Virus record (IMG/VR): IMGVR_UViG_3300036901_000025
Span: 1-46,815 of that record
Source: a virus
Direction: 5' to 3' (one strand)
Length of the DNA stretch: 46,815 nt
Shown here: positions 7,649-15,685 of the stretch, piece by piece
Position numbering within the stretch: position 1 is the stretch's first letter
How the letters are laid out: each line of letters begins with the position of its first letter
Translations under genes and position numbers: made by a program
The notes under the pieces: model-generated
The model's input: the letters and a program-made list of their open reading frames with translations, nothing else
Database searches by the model: none
What the model was told of the DNA's origin: nothing

Positions 7649-7797
7649 TGGGATTCACGAAAATTCAGAAGGTTGAAAGCTACGAAATCTTGAGCGATCA
7701 AGAAGTTTCTCGCATTAACGAAGCCATTCAGAAGGTTGGAAAAATTTCGTTGGCCGAAGTGTCTGAAAAAGATCGTCAAGAAATTCTTGACTCGTAA
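7645..7797 (+). CDS. 50-aa hypothetical protein between primase and SSB
   Basis: A short frame beginning MMGFTKIQKVESYEILSDQE, predicted mostly helical and charged. It overlaps the primase stop by ATGA, the same coupling used for clear genes here, and the frame fills the gap before the SSB promoter. It has no recognisable domain. The compact overlap and gene-like amino-acid composition are the only support. Confidence 0.55.
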   Translation: MMGFTKIQKVESYEILSDQEVSRINEAIQKVGKISLAEVSEKDRQEILDS

Positions 7798-7840
7798 AAT
7801 CCATCTGATACACTTAAATAAGCAAGGTAATCTTTGCCTT

Positions 7841-7846
7841 TATAAT
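7841..7846 (+). promoter_or_regulatory. -10 box TATAAT upstream of the SSB gene
   Basis: A perfect TATAAT lies 27 bases before the SSB ATG at 7873, which has its own AAGGAAC ribosome site. A small GCAAGG/CTTTGC hairpin (7823-7838) lies just upstream in place of a clear -35. A dedicated promoter would suit a protein needed in stoichiometric amounts. Confidence 0.45.
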
Positions 7847-7872
7847 TCAACCAACCAAATAAGGAACATATA

Positions 7873-8877
7873 ATGTCACCATTAGAGTTTAGACGTGGTA
7901 GAGAAGCAATTGAAGAGGCCGTAGAGAAGCGAAACTCGTCCGGAGGTTCTTTTACTCCGTTCTTGCCAAATATCTTCTGGAAAGAGGATAAAGAGGAAAA
8001 GTATCTACTATTCCTGAATGCCCTTGTGGACATTCCTACAGCAGATCTGATTACCTTCATTCCTGAAGGTAACCACAATGCGAACGTTATTTCACGTACC
8101 TCTTCTGCACTAGGAGGGGGAAAAGACAAGTTCGTTGAAGACTGGGATGCCACGGTTCGTGAAATGGCCGTTGCTATCGCAGTTGAACTGGAACCGGTTT
8201 TTGAATTGGTCGAAGGTCGTAAGCGTCCTCGTGGTTTCGAAGTGGCAACCCGAGAATTCGACCGAAAGGTTCGAGATGAGGATGGCGAGGCTACTGACGA
8301 GATCGAAGAGGTGACTGCTCCCGTTGTGGGTGTCATCGTTCAGTCTGCAAGTAACTTCTTCAATCACATTTCGTCCTATGACACTACTGACTACCCAATT
8401 GAAAAGGGAGCCGTTCGCATTAAGCGAATCGGCAAGGGAAGCACTACCTCATATAACATCGATGGATTCCCGGATCAAGAAGTTGATCTATCGAATCTAT
8501 TAGGTTACATCGATAGCATATCCTATCTCAAAGAAGATGAGCTTGAAGCCTTTTATAAGGAGGCTGAAAATCATACTCCAGAGGAAACTGCTCTCCTAAT
8601 CGGTAGCGTTCTCCTAGAAAAGTATCTAGAAGAGCTAGGCGATCAGGAGCGTTATGAGCGCCTCTATGATGGAGTGACCGAATCGCTTGACAAGTTCGGT
8701 ACCAAGGGAAAGAAGAAGGACAAGTCTACCCGGTCCACTCGACCCTCACAGATTCGTTCTCGACGTGAGGAACCAAAGGAAGTAACCCAGGAGTCCCCAG
8801 CAAAAGTCAAGCTTGAAGAGATTCGAGCTAAGGCAGATGCTAAGAGGAACGCTAAGGGTGCATCTTCAGAAGAGTAA
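7873..8877 (+). CDS. phage single-stranded DNA-binding protein
   Basis: A 334-residue protein opening MSPLEFRRGREAIEEAVEKR followed by a GGSFTPFLPNIFW segment. This opening matches, from memory, a family of SSBs encoded by actinobacteriophages near primase and polymerase genes; I cannot verify it by search. The middle is acidic and mixed; the C-terminal 70 residues are a lysine-rich, low-complexity tail ending in SSEE. The gene has a good ribosome site and its own -10 box. Its position between primase and polymerase supports the call. Confidence 0.65.
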   Translation: MSPLEFRRGREAIEEAVEKRNSSGGSFTPFLPNIFWKEDKEEKYLLFLNALVDIPTADLITFIPEGNHNANVISRTSSALGGGKDKFVEDWDATVREMAVAIAVELEPVFELVEGRKRPRGFEVATREFDRKVRDEDGEATDEIEEVTAPVVGVIVQSASNFFNHISSYDTTDYPIEKGAVRIKRIGKGSTTSYNIDGFPDQEVDLSNLLGYIDSISYLKEDELEAFYKEAENHTPEETALLIGSVLLEKYLEELGDQERYERLYDGVTESLDKFGTKGKKKDKSTRSTRPSQIRSRREEPKEVTQESPAKVKLEEIRAKADAKRNAKGASSEE

Positions 8878-9298
8878 CGGGCTGGCACTATTTACCGATG
8901 GGTCGGCCTACTATAAGGACGGCTCCGGTGGATGGGCCTGGGTAGCTCTGGATGCTTTCGACACAGAGGAATTTGACTTTGGTGCAGCATCGGGGACTAC
9001 CAACAATCGAATGGAGTTAACCGCATGGATCAAGGGACTGGATTGGTTATATACCTCCATTGGTCCGTGTGAGATTCTAGTGTATTCAGATAGTGAGTAT
9101 GTTGGTAAGGGTGCTATGGATCGAACCAGAAATCGTAAGAAGAACCAAGATTTATGGTATGATCTAGATGAGGCTATTGATAATCATAAATACGTCGAGT
9201 TCGTCTGGGTAAAGGGTCACAAAGATAGCAAATATAACCACTTTTGCGACAAGTTAGCGGGTAAAGCAAGAAGAAATGTCTCTAGTACCAATACATAA
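8858..9298 (+). CDS. rnhA: ribonuclease HI
   Basis: Removes RNA from RNA-DNA hybrids such as Okazaki primers. All catalytic positions can be seen: Asp in LALFTDGSA, Glu in NNRMEL, Asp in VYSDSEYV, and the C-terminal GHKDSKYNHFCDKLA with its conserved His and final Asp. The start is ambiguous. GTG 8858, after GAGGAA, gives a normal 146-residue RNase HI and a 20-base overlap with the SSB gene; in-frame ATGs at 8813 and 8837 would add residues with no counterpart in the family. It overlaps the polymerase gene by 23 bases. Confidence 0.92.
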   Translation: MHLQKSNGLALFTDGSAYYKDGSGGWAWVALDAFDTEEFDFGAASGTTNNRMELTAWIKGLDWLYTSIGPCEILVYSDSEYVGKGAMDRTRNRKKNQDLWYDLDEAIDNHKYVEFVWVKGHKDSKYNHFCDKLAGKARRNVSSTNT

Positions 9299-12200
9299 CC
9301 ATTCTGAGGCAAGTTCTCTTGATGGTTTTGCAACCCCTAGAGAGATTGCTGAACGTTGCGTTGAGATTGGAGCTACATGTTGTGGACTGACAGATCACGG
9401 AGTAGTCTCCGGTCACCTCGACTTTGCCAAGGAGCTAACGAGCCGGGGAATCAAGCCGATCTTTGGGGTCGAACTGTATCACGGACTCATTCCTGGAAAT
9501 GACGTTGGTAAGGGGCGTGACCAAGCTCATTTGATCGTCCTAGCCGAGACAGATGAGGGACTCAAGAACCTCTGGCGTTTGGTAAATGCTACTTCTGCTA
9601 GGGATCACTTTCATCAGGTAGGGCGATCCAATTGGGACGACCTAGAGAAGTACCGGGACGGTCTTATCGTAACCTCCGCGTGTCCTCTAGGGTTGGTTCC
9701 TAGAGGGGCCATTCAGGGCGATTATGAGCACCTGAACCACTATCTGGACATCTTTGGTGACAACTTCTTTATCGAGATTCACACCTATCCGATTGATCAG
9801 GTTTTCACAGATAAGGATAGCGACGAACCTTATAACATGGCTATTGTCAACGAGGCTCTGATCGCAATTGCTCAGGAACGTGGATTACCTCTGGTGTATG
9901 CAAACGATGCCCATTATGCTTTCAAGAGTCAATATCCCTATCATGATCTCTATCTGGCCCTCCAAACCGGACAGACGATCTTTACTCCCATCGATGAACG
10001 AAAGATGTGGCACCCTGAAGGAGCTTTAGCAATCATGAATGAGGAAGAGGTTCGAGCATCCCTTGAATACCTTCCCCAGAATGTAGTAGATGAGGCTATC
10101 GCAAACAGCAACTCTATAGGTGAACGAATCGATGCCCATCTGCCAGCGGTCAGTCGGCACCTCCCTATTTTTGTTCCATCTGAAAGTCCCTTTGTAAGGA
10201 ATTTGAAAATAGATCCTTCTCAAACCGCAGAGGAACTTTTCGTTAATCTCGTGGAAAGGGGTATTCACAATCGTTATGGCGATGATCCATCGCTGGAGGT
10301 TTGGGATAGAACAATTTATGAGGTAGAAACCTTGATAAGAGATAAGATTCACCATTATTTCTTAATGGGGTGGGATGAGATTCAATATGCCCATTCCGAT
10401 AACATTGAAATTGGCCCCGGACGAGGATCAAGCTCCGGATCAATTGTAGCCTATGCTCTCGGAATAACTGACGTTGACCCAATCCATTATGGACTGATTT
10501 TCGAGCGCTTCTGGAACTCTGGTCGTGCGTCCGGATTTCCGGACATTGATTCGGACTTTTCTCGATCCGGTCGGCCCAAGATTCGAGAGTACTTGATCGA
10601 GCGATGGGGAGAGAAACGAGTTTGCTCAATCGGTAACGTTTCCCGGATGAAGCCAAAAGCCGTTGTTGATCGACTTCATAAGGGGTGCGGGATTTCGTAT
10701 TCTGAGGCCGCAGAGATTAAGAAGATCATCGACGGAACAAAGGACCTTGAGATCTATGGGCCGGATCAGATTGGCTGGGACCCAGATTTGGAGCCTGGCA
10801 AAGTCGTATATGTCAAAGAGGAGGTCGGGGAGGCAATTGATCAGTGGACTAGGGCTGATCCCTCTAAAAGAGGGATTCGTGAAGAATTCATCAAGATGTG
10901 TGAACAGTGTTGTTCCCGAATTGAAAACTATGGGGTTCATGCTTCTGGAATCGTGATATCTGACATCGATCTAGACGCCTATGCTCCCGCCTATAACCGA
11001 GGCGGTAAAGAGGAGGGAATTCCGGCCACCATGTTTCCGATGGCTGATATCGACAAGCTAGGACTTGTGAAGCTTGATGTTCTGGGGCTTGCGACCCTTG
11101 ACACCCTTGATATTTGGAAACGGCAGATGGTCAAGCAGGGAGTCGAGATCAACTGGTCGGGACTTGACAAGGAAGACCATCCTGATGGATTGTGGGACCT
11201 TTTAGCCGATGGTGCCGTTGCCGGTATCTTCCAGATCGAGCAAGGTTATCCTAAGGATCTCTGTAAGCGAATGAAGCCCCGCTCAGTCGAGGATTTGGCC
11301 GTTATCGTTGCCCTCAACCGTCCTGGCCCAATTGGAGAGAAGATCCCTGAGAGTTATATCGCCCGCCGTAACGGATTGGAGGAAATTACCTACCCCCACC
11401 CGATCCTTGAGAGCATCCTGAAGCCCACTTATGGGTTGTTTGTCTACCAGGAACAGGTTATCGCTTTCTACAACGCGATTGGGTATACTCTGAGTGAGTC
11501 AGATGCCGTTCGAAGCATTCTCGGTAAGAAGAAGCCAGAAGCCCTTGCTGCACTCTACGAGGGAACCGGTGAATGGGAAGGTCGAGCTTATCCCGATATG
11601 GCCATCGCCGCAGGGATTCCTAAAAAGGTAGCCGACTCTATCTGGAAGACCCTAGAACGATTTGCCGCATACAGCTTCAACAAGCCTCATGCTGTTGCCT
11701 ATGGGATCATCTGCTTTCGTACAGCCTTCGCCAAGTACTACGGACCCGCCGAGTGGTATGCGGCCTGTATCCAGACCGTCGAGGGAAAGAAGCGAGAGAA
11801 GATGCTTCCTAAGTACGTGACCGAGGGACGAAGCTATTTCAACATCCACACTTTCCCTCCAGACATTCGTTTCTCCGAAAGTGAAGCATCGGTTATTGAT
11901 GGAGATATCTTCTTAGGCTTCTCCGATATCAAAGGGGTGGCAAACAGCGGAAACGTAATTTGTAAACTACGAGAGGGTGGATATGACATCTCTACTCCCG
12001 AATCCTTCATGAAGCAACTCGAAGAGAGCAATAAGGAGTTCCTAGTCAAGAAGAAGCAGGAAGCCGAGAAGGGAATCGTTCTAAGCGAGAAATCCCCCAA
12101 ACAACAGGTCAGACAGAATACGATTCAGGCGATTCTAGATGCGGGAGCCTGGGATGGCCTCGGAGAGCGAGATTTGCCCCTAAAGGATGTTCAGTCCTTC

Positions 12201-12620
12201 CAGTCTGAATTGCTGGGAGTCGTGCTCACCGACAACATAGACGACATCCTAGAAAAGCACGAAGATGTCATATCCCCGTGTGATGATTACTCTGATGCTC
12301 TTATTCCATTCGCAGAGAAGCAGAAGATGGATGAAGCAGAAAACGGATATGCCCAAATCAATTATGAGTATAAATTATGTGGTATAGTAACAGAAGTAAG
12401 ACAAACTACGGTAAAAAAGACAGGTGCAGCTATGGCTATCGTGACTATAGCGCTCGGAAATGATGAGCTAACTTTTGCAGTATTCTCCCATAAATGGGCA
12501 CAGAAGAAATCAATGTTTAGATATCAAAATGTTGGTATTTTCAGGATCAGACATACTGGTCCTACCGAAAAACGCGATCAAGAGGGTTACTCCTTCGAAG
12601 AGGGATGGTTATTGAAATAA
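9276..12620 (+). CDS. dnaE: DNA polymerase III alpha subunit (DnaE-like) with PHP domain
   Basis: The replicative polymerase, 1114 residues, close to bacterial DnaE in length. The N-terminal PHP domain (about 1-230) keeps its metal ligands: HNH at 7-9, LTDHG, EIHTY and NDAHYA. The palm carries PDIDSDF at 422-428, the catalytic Asp pair of family C polymerases. Helix-hairpin-helix and a C-terminal OB-fold (about 1030-1100) follow. Because the PHP ligands look intact, it may proofread by itself, as shown for mycobacterial DnaE1; no separate proofreading exonuclease is visible in the window. It overlaps the RNase H gene and shares TAATG with recA. Confidence 0.95.
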   Translation: MSLVPIHNHSEASSLDGFATPREIAERCVEIGATCCGLTDHGVVSGHLDFAKELTSRGIKPIFGVELYHGLIPGNDVGKGRDQAHLIVLAETDEGLKNLWRLVNATSARDHFHQVGRSNWDDLEKYRDGLIVTSACPLGLVPRGAIQGDYEHLNHYLDIFGDNFFIEIHTYPIDQVFTDKDSDEPYNMAIVNEALIAIAQERGLPLVYANDAHYAFKSQYPYHDLYLALQTGQTIFTPIDERKMWHPEGALAIMNEEEVRASLEYLPQNVVDEAIANSNSIGERIDAHLPAVSRHLPIFVPSESPFVRNLKIDPSQTAEELFVNLVERGIHNRYGDDPSLEVWDRTIYEVETLIRDKIHHYFLMGWDEIQYAHSDNIEIGPGRGSSSGSIVAYALGITDVDPIHYGLIFERFWNSGRASGFPDIDSDFSRSGRPKIREYLIERWGEKRVCSIGNVSRMKPKAVVDRLHKGCGISYSEAAEIKKIIDGTKDLEIYGPDQIGWDPDLEPGKVVYVKEEVGEAIDQWTRADPSKRGIREEFIKMCEQCCSRIENYGVHASGIVISDIDLDAYAPAYNRGGKEEGIPATMFPMADIDKLGLVKLDVLGLATLDTLDIWKRQMVKQGVEINWSGLDKEDHPDGLWDLLADGAVAGIFQIEQGYPKDLCKRMKPRSVEDLAVIVALNRPGPIGEKIPESYIARRNGLEEITYPHPILESILKPTYGLFVYQEQVIAFYNAIGYTLSESDAVRSILGKKKPEALAALYEGTGEWEGRAYPDMAIAAGIPKKVADSIWKTLERFAAYSFNKPHAVAYGIICFRTAFAKYYGPAEWYAACIQTVEGKKREKMLPKYVTEGRSYFNIHTFPPDIRFSESEASVIDGDIFLGFSDIKGVANSGNVICKLREGGYDISTPESFMKQLEESNKEFLVKKKQEAEKGIVLSEKSPKQQVRQNTIQAILDAGAWDGLGERDLPLKDVQSFQSELLGVVLTDNIDDILEKHEDVISPCDDYSDALIPFAEKQKMDEAENGYAQINYEYKLCGIVTEVRQTTVKKTGAAMAIVTIALGNDELTFAVFSHKWAQKKSMFRYQNVGIFRIRHTGPTEKRDQEGYSFEEGWLLK

Positions 12621-13711
12621 TGGCAGACGCAGCTACAAAACTTAAAAAGGCCGTAGCAAAGACGGTCGATAAATACGGAATAAATGCGGCATCACTGGGG
12701 AGTGACAAATACATACAGAAGGTTGTTCCAACCCCTTCGCTAATGCTTGACTACATGTTGGGAATCGGTGGCTTTCCATATGGCCACATGGTAGAGATAT
12801 TCGGCAGCAACGGACTCGGTAAAACATCAGCCCTCCTTTATGGGATCTTGGCTAATGTTCAGCGACAAGGAAAACTTCCGGCCCTCATTGCTATGGAGCC
12901 TACTTTTGATGGTGAGTGGGCACAGAAGCTTCACGGATTAGATCCGAACTTGCTTTTGATCAATCGCCCAGATAACGCCGAGGAAGCATTTGAAATGCTT
13001 TACGATTTGGTGTACGACGGCTTGGTGGATTACATCGGCATTGACTCTGTGGGAGCCATGGGCACCAAGTCAGAAGCCGAGGGTGGAGGAAAGAAGGCTT
13101 ATGGGGCCTCTGGGACGATTACGAGCGGCCTGAACGCCGTGATGCCCCGCCTATACAAGAACAAGATCGGTTTAGCTATCATTAACCAACAGCGCCAATC
13201 GGGAGCCTTCAAGGGCAACATTCTCTATGACTCTCCTGGTGGAGAGGCCCTAAAACACCATGCAATGATCCGTATTCAGCTAAAGCCCGGAAAGAATCGC
13301 TATTTGGCTAAGGTCGATGGGGAGAACCTTCTTGTAGGACGTGAGCTAAGCTGTGTCTTTCTCAAGAACAAACTAGCTCAAGCTGCTAACAAGAAGGCCG
13401 GATTTGACTTCTTTCATATCGAGACTTTGGAACATGGACTCGGAGTTGATGTTGCTGGCGACATTATCAACGTAGGTAAACTAACCGGTGTCATCACAGG
13501 AAGTGGCTGGTACAACCATCCGTCATTCCCCGGAGGGAAGATCCAGGGGAAGCCTGCTATCAAGGATTTCTTGAAGGAAAATCCTAAGGCTTACGAGACG
13601 ATCCGACAGGAGGTTATGGATAAGATGATTACCCGAGAACTTCAGGCAGCAGAAGACAACGCCAGCAAGGTGGCAGAAACTACAGAAACGACGGAGGAAG
13701 AAGATGCCTAA
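12620..13711 (+). CDS. recA: RecA recombinase
   Basis: A 363-residue strand-exchange ATPase. Walker A is GSNGLGKTS at 62-70; Walker B is YIGIDS; the NQQRQSGAF and DSPGGEALKHHA segments correspond to the DNA-binding loops and the conserved PGG motif of RecA. The C-terminus is short and acidic (TTEEEDA), as in bacterial RecA. The ATG at 12620 overlaps the polymerase TAA (TAATG); an in-frame ATG at 12605 is possible but less likely. It lies between the polymerase and a resolvase/nuclease group and probably drives recombination-dependent replication and repair. Confidence 0.95.
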   Translation: MADAATKLKKAVAKTVDKYGINAASLGSDKYIQKVVPTPSLMLDYMLGIGGFPYGHMVEIFGSNGLGKTSALLYGILANVQRQGKLPALIAMEPTFDGEWAQKLHGLDPNLLLINRPDNAEEAFEMLYDLVYDGLVDYIGIDSVGAMGTKSEAEGGGKKAYGASGTITSGLNAVMPRLYKNKIGLAIINQQRQSGAFKGNILYDSPGGEALKHHAMIRIQLKPGKNRYLAKVDGENLLVGRELSCVFLKNKLAQAANKKAGFDFFHIETLEHGLGVDVAGDIINVGKLTGVITGSGWYNHPSFPGGKIQGKPAIKDFLKENPKAYETIRQEVMDKMITRELQAAEDNASKVAETTETTEEEDA

Positions 13712-14084
13712 TTGGTATTGTAAAAGATCATATTGCGCCAAGGCAATTCAATTAACCAAAAATCTAACATTGGACGAATTTTGCAATTTTCTAGGCGATC
13801 TAGAATTTGAATACGATGATTGTACCATTGATATCAAAATCCCTGGCGCAGACAATATACGTGTCCTTCTCGGCGATTGGATTGTTAAGGAAGACGAATT
13901 TTTGTATTCTGTGAAATCATACAATTTTGATAAACTGTTTGAAGTATGGCACAACGAGGGACTAGCAAATATCGATCCGTCATGCAAGAAGCTCATCTGG
14001 CCAAGCTCTTCGACGGCAAACGTTCTCCCTCATCGGGAGGAGCCAGCAATGATGCAGGAGATATCCGTTGTAAACGAATTTTAA
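13704..14084 (+). CDS. hypothetical protein with a long overlap into the resolvase gene
   Basis: A 126-residue protein beginning MPNWYCKRSYCAKAIQLTKN. The first 90 or so residues look like a folded domain (CxxxxxC near the start, alternating hydrophobic pattern). The last 45 lie in the 139 bases that also encode the start of the resolvase in another frame, and look less protein-like. GGAGG stands at ideal distance before the ATG. No family recognised. Either the two genes truly overlap or the resolvase starts later. Confidence 0.65.
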   Translation: MPNWYCKRSYCAKAIQLTKNLTLDEFCNFLGDLEFEYDDCTIDIKIPGADNIRVLLGDWIVKEDEFLYSVKSYNFDKLFEVWHNEGLANIDPSCKKLIWPSSSTANVLPHREEPAMMQEISVVNEF

Positions 14085-14311
14085 TCGAGGCAAAAGTGAC
14101 AGGAACACCATCAACACCCAAAAGACCCGCGTGGCTGAAGCAATTTGAGAAAATCGCAGAAGAAGCTTGGGCAGAAGGACGAGATCCTGTGCTAGCCTTC
14201 CGTTTCTTTGACCCGGATAGCATTCTGTCCGATCAGACCGGTACTATAGACCTCACAGTTAGATTAGCCGCCGATGACGCACTACGAGAGAAAGAATTTA
14301 ATGCCGCTTAA
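13946..14311 (+). CDS. PD-(D/E)XK Holliday-junction resolvase-like nuclease
   Basis: A 121-residue protein with the archaeal Hjc/phage resolvase pattern: an N-terminal Glu-bearing helix (MQEAHLAKLF), RSPSSGGA, then GDIRCKRILIEAK, which supplies the Asp and the ExK of the PD-(D/E)XK active site. It would cleave four-way junctions or branched DNA before packaging. The ATG at 13946 gives the full N-terminal helix but overlaps the upstream gene by 139 bases; ATG 13982 would shorten this. It overlaps the next gene by 11 bases. It sits two genes after recA, beside a Cas4-like nuclease and a RuvC-like resolvase. Confidence 0.75.
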   Translation: MAQRGTSKYRSVMQEAHLAKLFDGKRSPSSGGASNDAGDIRCKRILIEAKVTGTPSTPKRPAWLKQFEKIAEEAWAEGRDPVLAFRFFDPDSILSDQTGTIDLTVRLAADDALREKEFNAA

Positions 14312-15137
14312 GTTTGATTCATCCAAGATCATCAAAAAGCTTGCCAATAAGGACAAGCTGGTTCCTTACATCGACAAAGTGTGGGAAACATTTGATCGAC
14401 CACTTTTGTTCTCCTATGAACCAAAGAAGTCGGATCTAGGGTGGCATCCCTCCAGTCACTGTACACCCTCTCCTTTGGAGCTTTATGATGAGGCACAGCT
14501 AAAGATGATTGATGCTGTGATTACAGAAGAGTTTTACATGCCGCTTCCGGAAGTCAACAAATTATCCGCATCCACTCGTAAGGCGTTTCTCGTGGGCCAC
14601 TTCTGGCACCAGATCCTTCAGCACATCATCTGCCAAGAACTTCATTGGTGCAAACAGGAAGATATCGAACGTCATTCGGTTTACGATTGGTCACCAGTGC
14701 AACCTTATAACGGATTAAACGGTCTTCCTCGACGCAAACCATTTCATTATGTAAGTGGGTCTGGGGATATTGCCCCATGTGTAGCACCAGACTGGACTGG
14801 CCTTGTCGATATCAAAACCATGGGCAGTCGTGCTTTCAAACTAAGCTCTCTACCAACAGATACCTACGGGGACAGCTACAGCACGGCGGAGAAGTATGAA
14901 TGTCAAATTAACATCTATATGGAGTTGTTTGACCTTGACAGTGCCATAATTCTTGCCGTTAACAAGGATAGTCCCCATGATCTTAAGGAATATATGTTCA
15001 ACCGGAACCAAGACCTTATGGACACTATTTTTGAGAAATGGAAGTTTGTCTCCAAGTGCCTGGAGATTGGAAAACCCCCAACCGAGGCGGATGATTTGCT
15101 ATTTCCGATAATAACCAAGGGTCCCCTTTTGACCTAA
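14301..15137 (+). CDS. Cas4/RecB-like PD-(D/E)XK exonuclease
   Basis: A 278-residue nuclease-like protein. The core reads GSGDIAPCVAPDWTGLVDIK, where the Asp and the DIK form the PD-(D/E)XK metal site, followed by KYECQINIYMELF, the QxxxY-type motif of RecB/Cas4 nucleases. An upstream HFWHQILQH helix supplies the usual His/Glu. I do not see the four-Cys iron-sulfur cluster of true Cas4, so RecB-like is the safer name. It probably resects DNA ends for RecA-mediated recombination. The start ATG 14301 is preferred to an upstream in-frame codon at 14274. Confidence 0.8.
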   Translation: MPLKFDSSKIIKKLANKDKLVPYIDKVWETFDRPLLFSYEPKKSDLGWHPSSHCTPSPLELYDEAQLKMIDAVITEEFYMPLPEVNKLSASTRKAFLVGHFWHQILQHIICQELHWCKQEDIERHSVYDWSPVQPYNGLNGLPRRKPFHYVSGSGDIAPCVAPDWTGLVDIKTMGSRAFKLSSLPTDTYGDSYSTAEKYECQINIYMELFDLDSAIILAVNKDSPHDLKEYMFNRNQDLMDTIFEKWKFVSKCLEIGKPPTEADDLLFPIITKGPLLT

Positions 15138-15643
15138 CCGTTTTAGCTTTCGATCCGGGAGCCGAGAGAGCAGGATGGGCCGTCTTACGATCTGGCCCCA
15201 CATACATCACATCGGGTATAGAGAGGTTTCCCCGAGGCAAAGTCGCCTTCCAGGATTATCGACTCCGATTAGTTCATCACTGGGTTGGCTTAGCTGCCAG
15301 TCTGATAACCGATTACGAGCCAGATATTGTCGTCTCCGAAACGGTCCCCTCCACGGGGGCAAATAACATGAGCCAGTTGTATCTAGCTAATGTGCAAATT
15401 AGTACTGTTCACGCAATCTCCGTGTTGCTCTGTCGGGGGGTTAATCAGGTTAGTGCTCGCTCTGTTCAATCTAAGATTGCCATCAAAGGCAAATCTGCTG
15501 GTATTACTAAGCCTCAGGTTCGTAATGGAGTCATAGATCGATTGCCGGAATTAGCCCATCGAAAGGTAGATTGGATCAAGGTTTTTGAGGAGTCAGACGC
15601 AATTGCAATAGGTTTGTACTTTATTCAAGAGAACAATTTATGA
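15101..15643 (+). CDS. RuvC-like Holliday-junction resolvase with a non-standard start
   Basis: About 180 residues of RNase-H-fold resolvase: LAFDPGAERAGWAVL holds the first catalytic Asp, IVVSETVPS the Glu, and ESDAIAIGLYF the last Asp, all in RuvC order. There is no ATG, GTG or TTG between the upstream in-frame stop (15092-15094) and the first motif. The only plausible initiation codon is ATT at 15101, which would give a natural-looking SDNNQGSPF N-terminus. An ATG-only start at 15368 would delete the whole catalytic N-terminus and must be wrong. A -1 frameshift out of the nuclease gene, which overlaps by 37 bases, is the alternative. Confidence 0.75.
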   Translation: MSDNNQGSPFDLTVLAFDPGAERAGWAVLRSGPTYITSGIERFPRGKVAFQDYRLRLVHHWVGLAASLITDYEPDIVVSETVPSTGANNMSQLYLANVQISTVHAISVLLCRGVNQVSARSVQSKIAIKGKSAGITKPQVRNGVIDRLPELAHRKVDWIKVFEESDAIAIGLYFIQENNL

Positions 15644-15669
15644 CAAGCACTTGTATATTTACCAATATA
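15643..15669. promoter_or_regulatory. two inverted repeats, candidate operators
   Basis: ACAAG-CA-CTTGT (15643-15654) and TATATT-TACC-AATATA (15654-15669) are perfect dyads lying over and between the -35 and -10 boxes of the sigma-like gene promoter. That placement would suit repression by a dimeric protein. Confidence 0.45.
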
Positions 15670-15678
15670 TGTTAAGAT
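15651..15678 (+). promoter_or_regulatory. promoter of the sigma-like gene (TTGTAT, 16 bp, TGT-TAAGAT)
   Basis: The -35 TTGTAT (15651-15656), spacer of 16, and extended -10 TGT-TAAGAT (15670-15678) are followed by 7 bases and the ATG at 15686. The mRNA would therefore start at or next to the start codon, and there is no Shine-Dalgarno sequence. It is the best-formed promoter in the window. Confidence 0.65.
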
Positions 15679-15685
15679 ATTCTTA

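Noticed and set aside
7776-8336. A 186-codon minus-strand frame opposite the SSB gene
   Set aside because: Ser/Arg-rich low-complexity product with no start signal, antisense to a well-supported gene.
14301-15137. The Cas4-like nuclease as a sign of a CRISPR-Cas system
   Set aside because: No Cas1, Cas2 or repeat array is present, the iron-sulfur cysteines are not evident, and such nucleases are common in phage recombination modules.
15175-15366. A 63-codon plus-strand frame inside the RuvC-like gene
   Set aside because: The other frame at this place carries the RuvC catalytic motifs.
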